A stretch of 23,295 bases of DNA from Plantago elongata (lineage: Eukaryota > Streptophyta > Magnoliopsida > Lamiales > Plantaginaceae), in NCBI GenBank assembly GCA_036897095.1, contig JAYMSP010002608.1:1-23295 (forward strand), in the 5' to 3' direction. Made by a program: the position numbers and the translations under genes. Below are positions 19,193-23,295 of this stretch, one piece after another. Each line of letters starts with the position of its first letter. Position 1 is the stretch's first letter. The notes below the pieces were generated by a model. It was not told the origin of the DNA, ran no database searches, and was given only the letters and a program-made list of their open reading frames with translations.

Positions 19193-19900
19193 ACTAATTA
19201 GTAAGAAAATATGACATGAAATATGTAGGAATCTAGAAGGTTGATTACTTTGATGATGATGATGTTAGTATCGATTAACAAATACTTGTTTAATTTATTT
19301 CAACTGGCATGTCAACGTCTTTTGACTTAGTTTCGTATAAATATGTGATAGATTTTCTCAATTCTAGTATATTTTATTTTAAATTTACTAAATATCACTA
19401 ATTTGTAGAAAATTATCATTAATTTATCGAAATTTTTTCATCTATCACTAAAGGTGTAAGAAGTTTTTAAAAGTTATATTAATTTGTAACCATGGCAGGC
19501 ATTTTTATATGTTTGTTCAAACTAGCATTAACGAAGTTAGTTCCATAATTGTGACAGCGTTCTGAGAACTGCATTATTCCATGAAACTTGATGTGATAAT
19601 TGAACAAGTATTTATAGGTTATACCAGAGGTCAGAATTCCAAAGAAGCAATAAAGCAGTAGTAGTAGTAGTACTTAAACACAAAATTTGACTAATGCCTT
19701 TAATATTTACACATATCTGATCAATGGAGCCTAAATTCAATTGCAAGTGCAACAATACTTAACCTGCTGAATAGTCTAGCAAACTAATTAGTATCCCAAA
19801 TGTTAAAAACTGGCCACATACTAGAATGATACATTTATTTTCCCAGAAGAAAGATCAACAGGGGGAGTATTGATTCGTAACATTCAATAAATCGCAGTGG
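19193..19900. other. Intergenic, nothing recognised
   Basis: AT-rich sequence downstream of the EPF2-like gene. It has a short GAT microsatellite near 19252-19264 and a TAG run near 19659-19670, and no supported gene. Confidence 0.5.
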
Positions 19901-19945
19901 CGGTCATGGTCAAGTATTTATCCAATCCGTCGTTTGTATATTGTG

Positions 19946-20824
19946 TTAATTAGATGGGACGTGATAAAATCTTCCTCTGCACATACAACGATAGACGACA
20001 GGGCAGGACTCCACAAAGCACGTCGTGTAACTTACCATAACCCTCCTGCACGGTGCACATGATCCACACGCGTGCGCACAATCAGGCAAGCTTGATCCCG
20101 TTGGATACATCTCCATATTTATTTCTCCATCCTGGGAGAAGGCATGTTCTTCAATTGTAAATGAATACAATTAACATTGTATTTTTTCACGTTATAAATA
20201 TAATAAAGGCATTTATAACAAAGACATATTTATTCACGTTACAAGTACAACCAAAATGCCATTTTTCAGTGTAAGTGGCCTTTTATTGGTTTGTTTCAAT
20301 TGTGTCAAAGTAGATTTCGCACACTTTTTCCATGATTTAACCTGAGCAGCATTGAAGGCCCAAGTATGTCAAATTGGAACCGCCCATATAAATTAAGCCC
20401 AGCTAATAATTTTGGTGAAGGCCCATAATAGAATTTATGTTTGGCTCAATAGACTTGGTATTATCAAAATACTAGTACTACTATGAAGAAGAGCAAATTT
20501 GTTAATTTGTAAATAAATTCACAAATTTGTGAACTTTTGTCTTTGTTGCTTAATGCAGAAGACATGTGTGATAATTCCATTTCCATACATACATACCTTA
20601 ATAGTGTTACGCCTTTGGTCATCGTCCCGACTAACCTTGCTATGAAGCGTAACTGCAATAAATCATTTAAAGTTATTGAACTAGAAAAGCACGAGCATAC
20701 CAAAAGGAAAGCTGAAATCTGAATTTTGCGTGCTGTACTTACAGTGATAAGGACGAAGGGCATTACAAGTCGTAAGCAGCACGAGGAGAGCAAAGAGAAT
20801 CGACAACATTTTGCTTATCGACAT
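19946..20824 (-). CDS. EPF2: EPF2-like secreted stomatal patterning peptide precursor (three exons, 107 aa)
   Basis: The spliced frame joins exon 1 (20824-20743), exon 2 (20652-20597) and exon 3 (20131-19946). The introns have GTAAGT...TTGCAG and GTATGT...CTCCCAG borders and the phases (1, then 0) agree. Exon 1 encodes a signal peptide (MSISKMLSILFALLVLLTTC, with cleavage likely just after NA). Exon 2 is a polar spacer. Exon 3 carries the mature domain: YPTGSSLPDCAHACGSCAPC, then RRVMVSYTTCFVESC, then YRCMCRGRFYHVPSN. It has eight Cys spaced C-x3-C-x2-C-x2-C-x9-C-x4-C-x5-C-x-C. The MEMYPTGSSLPDC start and RGR[FY]YHVPS end are those of EPF2 rather than EPF1 or stomagen. In Arabidopsis EPF2 is made by early stomatal-lineage cells and acts through ERECTA-family and TMM receptors to limit entry into the lineage. 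The fifth Cys seems shifted one position. An upstream in-frame ATG lies in the exon 1 leader, but the chosen ATG directly precedes the hydrophobic core. Confidence 0.9.
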
Positions 20825-20958
20825 ATTCTCAAGTCGTTTCCAAAGTTTTGTATAAAGAAAACAAGTATGAAAAAAGCTTGAAGGAGATATCACATGAGGA
20901 ATTGAAGTTGAAGAAGTAGACTAAAATCAGTGTAAATAGCATCGGTAAAATGAGACAG

Positions 20959-20964
20959 TTTATA
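20959..20964 (-). promoter_or_regulatory. Candidate TATA box of the EPF2-like gene
   Basis: TATAAA in the context GCATTATAAACTGTC on the minus strand, about 135 nt before the ATG at 20824. It is followed by a TC-rich leader typical of plant 5' UTRs. Positional inference. Confidence 0.4.
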
Positions 20965-20969
20965 ATGCA

Positions 20970-21770
20970 CAACGTCGTGTAGACAAGGCAAAATTAAATG
21001 AAGAAAGTAGAAAGTACATAAATGTCAGATGGACTTCACATGAATCACGACTAGCTTTCAAATTTGGGTTGGGTTTGCAAAGAGTCACGAGACTTGGCGA
21101 GTCTCCTAATAGTTTATCCTGTTCATAAATACTATCCAATGTTTAAATAGTCTGCTATTTAATTCCAGGCATGCATCTCATCTTCTTGATGAGGAATTTG
21201 AATTAGGACTTCAACTTGACGTTACAATATTCAAATGTATCAAGTATGAACTATAGATCATGATTACTAGCTTGTTTTAAACCAAATGCGGTATGTGGAT
21301 TCGGGATTCCTATACTTTAACCTCAAAATGATTTTATCGAGAAGGTAAGAATAACATGGTGTCGGTGAGATGCGAGGATTGAATTCCGATAAATAAGAAG
21401 TGGTAAGAGTTATAGGAATCAAACTACAGTTTCCCACATTCACCAGTCACCACCAATGGGCAAGAGTAGTGCAGGGATTTTGTACCAACATTTTAACATC
21501 TTTGACCTATATAGGTGAAATTTAGTGTTCGTATGTGATGTATAGTACGATTGGTATAGTCTTCGATGGATTGCAATCTTCCTCGGATACTCCTCGAGAA
21601 TTAATTAGAAATGTCAAAGCTTTAATTTAACCTTAGTGACTGTGTACATAGGTCATATCTTCTAAGTAAATATACCCGGCACTACTTTAGTTCACCATTT
21701 TTTCTACATATTTAGAGCAAGCTGTTAGCTCAAGAGGTTAGTGGCCAGCGTTTTTTAATCAAAATTTATG
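20970..21770. other. Upstream flank of the EPF2-like gene, no gene seen
   Basis: No supported coding sequence. The interval presumably contains the promoter of the EPF2-like gene. Near 21721-21745 a stretch vaguely resembles a tRNA box A, without a convincing box B. Confidence 0.45.
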
Positions 21771-21774
21771 TATA

Positions 21775-22005
21775 CTCCCTCTGCCTGCCTAGTCTGGACA
21801 CTTCTCTTATTGTTTTTTAAGGAATACGGGTAAATAACGATAAGGTTGTTTAGTGTGTATTAAAGTGAAAAAATGATAAGTAAAAGGAAATGTAGGATAG
21901 ATAGATAGTTATGAAATAACAATATTGGTTAGTTAAGTTCAGTGTTGACTATTTTTGTAAGTATATCTATTAATCGAGCGGATAAAGATTAGTAGACGGA
22001 GGGAG
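21775..22005. mobile_element. Stowaway-like MITE, 231 bp
   Basis: The ends CTCCCTCTGCCTGCCTAGTC and, inverted, CTCCCTCCGTCTACTAATCT form terminal inverted repeats, with TA on each side (21773-21774, 22006-22007). It is non-coding. It is the best-preserved of the three Stowaway-type elements at its tips. Confidence 0.85.
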
Positions 22006-22007
22006 TA

Positions 22008-22600
22008 TATTGTAATCTTCCTAGCTAAACCTAGACTAGAGGCACATCGGCTCGGGCTAGTTCCTTAAATATCTTTATTGACTTTTAAGGCATTTCACCG
22101 TGTATGTGTTATACGTATGATTCATGTTTGTGCCTATGTGCAAGGTGAACGGTTTGAAAAGTTACTCGAACTGTCATTTCAAAAGCTAAAGAACAACTAA
22201 GCAAAGGCATCAATCATCTGGTGTAAGGTTCTCTACTTTGGCCATGATTCCGATCTGCCCTTGTATAGTTTAGATTACAGTAATTAGCTAGGCAGAAAAA
22301 TTAACTAAAACAAAATCATCTTAACAAGATATAATATAATCATTAAGCAGTGTCTGCAGTGATGTGATTTATAGCAGGTGAGAATACTGAGCAGATTAAT
22401 TAAATCTTGATTGAACCAAGAACAATCTAAAACATCATGTTGACAAGATATATATATAGAATCTAGTCCTGCTGAGATTAGTTGATTCACAGCAGGTAAG
22501 AATAGGTTACTGCATCTTTAGACACCAATAGCATAGTCCGATTCCACAACACACATAAGAATCGCACAAAATCGCGTTAATTCTCTAGTAGAGCATGATA
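22008..22600. repeat. Non-coding flank with a diverged ~70-bp tandem duplication
   Basis: Two related segments, about 22317-22386 and 22436-22506, share AACAAGATATA/GACAAGATATA at the left and GATTYAYAGCAGGTRAGAAT at the right, spaced about 120 bp. No coding sequence is supported in the interval, which lies downstream of the defensin-like gene. Confidence 0.55.
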
Positions 22601-22604
22601 ATGA

Positions 22605-22915
22605 TTAAACACAAAACTCTGAAGCGCACAAGCAATCGGTTTTGGTGGCGCATTCTCCATACTGAATGGCTTTGTACTTCTTAACACATGCAACCATGCA
22701 TTCTCCGGTCACACAATCATCTACTTTCATTTCATTGTAGAACATTATCTTCGTGCACTCCCCTTTAGCTCCTGTAAATATCAGAACCATCAGCTCAGAA
22801 TTAAGTTCGAACAAGTACATATTCAAAGACAGGGGATTTGAGTTTACTAACCATGAGAAGCCAAGTTGAGAAGAACAAGAAGAAGAACAACAAGTACAAA
22901 TTGGTTCAATTTCAT
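22605..22915 (-). CDS. Defensin-like secreted Cys-rich peptide (two exons, 76 aa)
   Basis: Exon 1 (22915-22852) encodes a signal peptide, MKLNQFVLVVLLLVLLNLAS, and ends CATG|GTTAGT. An intron with a TTTACAG acceptor leads to exon 2 (22771-22605). The phase-1 junction falls just after the signal peptide, the usual gene structure of plant defensin-like (DEFL/LCR) genes. The mature part starts near AKGECTK and holds eight Cys spaced C-x13-C-x4-C-x3-C-x11-C-x5-C-x-C-x4-C. The C-x3-C and C-x-C pairs are those of a cysteine-stabilised alpha-beta fold. Such peptides are secreted and serve in defence or in cell-cell signalling, for example in pollination; nothing in the sequence decides which. Spacing differs from classical plant defensins, so I call it defensin-like only. 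Confidence 0.82.
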
Positions 22916-22971
22916 TCTGGAACTGAGTGAGAAATTGACAATACTAGTAGCTGTGGTTAGGTATTTTGATG

Positions 22972-22977
22972 TATATA
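22972..22977 (-). promoter_or_regulatory. Candidate TATA box of the defensin-like gene
   Basis: CCATATATACATC on the minus strand contains TATATA about 57 nt before the ATG at 22915, a plausible distance for a short leader. Positional inference. Confidence 0.4.
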
Positions 22978-23223
22978 TGGAGTGTGTGATCTGTAGATTC
23001 AAGTAATCTGAATGCGGTATGAGTCAGATCCAACGAAGTTTTACGAGTTTTATAGCTAATTTCAAATTTGAAAATCGTATTAATTAGAAACAAGTTGTAA
23101 ATGGTATATGTGTATAACGGGAAATGGTTGAATTTTTACATACAAAAGACGAAAATAATTAAGTGGCATTGACTATATTTCTAAAAAGGAACAGAAAGTT
23201 GCAAACAATGAATCAGTTCCTCA

Positions 23224-23266
23224 AGTATTGAATTAACGTTGAGGTCCTCAACGTTAATTCAATACT
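23224..23266. repeat. Perfect 43-bp palindrome (21-bp arms, 1-base centre)
   Basis: The left arm begins AGTATTGAATTAACGTTGAG and is mirrored exactly by CTCAACGTTAATTCAATACT on the other side of a single T at 23245. There are no mismatches across both arms and the symmetry stops abruptly at both ends. Its origin is unknown. Confidence 0.9.
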
Positions 23267-23295
23267 ACTGGTGTAATAAAATTGAATTAGCCTTC

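Noticed and set aside
20464..20793. A 109-codon minus-strand frame across EPF2 exons 1-2
   Set aside because: It is an out-of-frame shadow running through intron 1. The spliced frame explains the locus better.
20825..20893. Longer N-terminus for the EPF2-like precursor from 20893
   Set aside because: It would place about 23 polar and aromatic residues before the signal peptide. The ATG at 20824 sits directly before the hydrophobic core and gives the usual precursor size.
21721..21770. tRNA-derived SINE head or tRNA gene
   Set aside because: TTAGCTCAAGAGGTTAGTGG resembles box A, but no acceptable box B or cloverleaf follows and the MITE begins directly after.

Overview
The window looks like nuclear DNA of a eudicot plant. 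It is AT-rich, its genes carry GT-AG introns, and it holds plant-specific families (mTERF, EPF/EPFL peptide, defensin-like peptide). It is littered with plant transposons: a Ty1/copia element, a CACTA element and Stowaway MITEs. A lamiid or other asterid would fit, but that is only an impression. All four recognisable host genes lie on the minus strand.

Layout. 1-2735: no gene; a small minisatellite (63-259) and diverged repeats. 2737-2880: a decayed copy of the 3' end of the acidic-protein gene that lies 2.6 kb further right; it now sits in the downstream flank of an intact organelle-type mTERF gene (2952-4094). 5390-6343: an intact single-exon gene for a plant-specific acidic protein with a His run. 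6786-7009: a Stowaway-like MITE. 7649-10246: a non-autonomous CACTA element with a CAT target duplication and exon-like cargo. 12267-17474: a decayed copia retrotransposon, probably Ale/Retrofit lineage, on the minus strand with short LTRs of 159 and 181 bp. 18406-18643: a second MITE, followed by an array of an ACAAGCATCAT-type motif (18764-19192). 19946-20824: a three-exon EPF2-like stomatal patterning peptide gene. 21775-22005: a third MITE. 22605-22915: a two-exon defensin-like secreted peptide gene. 23224-23266: a perfect 43-bp palindrome.

The genes do not form a pathway. mTERF proteins act on organelle gene expression, the EPF2-like peptide is an apoplastic signal limiting stomatal lineage entry, and the defensin-like peptide is a secreted Cys-rich protein of unknown role. 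Much of the remaining sequence records transposon insertion and small duplications. I see no clearly new multi-gene system. The observations most worth checking are the acidic-gene relic that supplies a candidate poly(A) signal to mTERF, the shifted cysteine in the EPF2-like peptide, loss of key residues in protease, integrase and reverse transcriptase of the copia element, and the exon-like cargo of the CACTA element.
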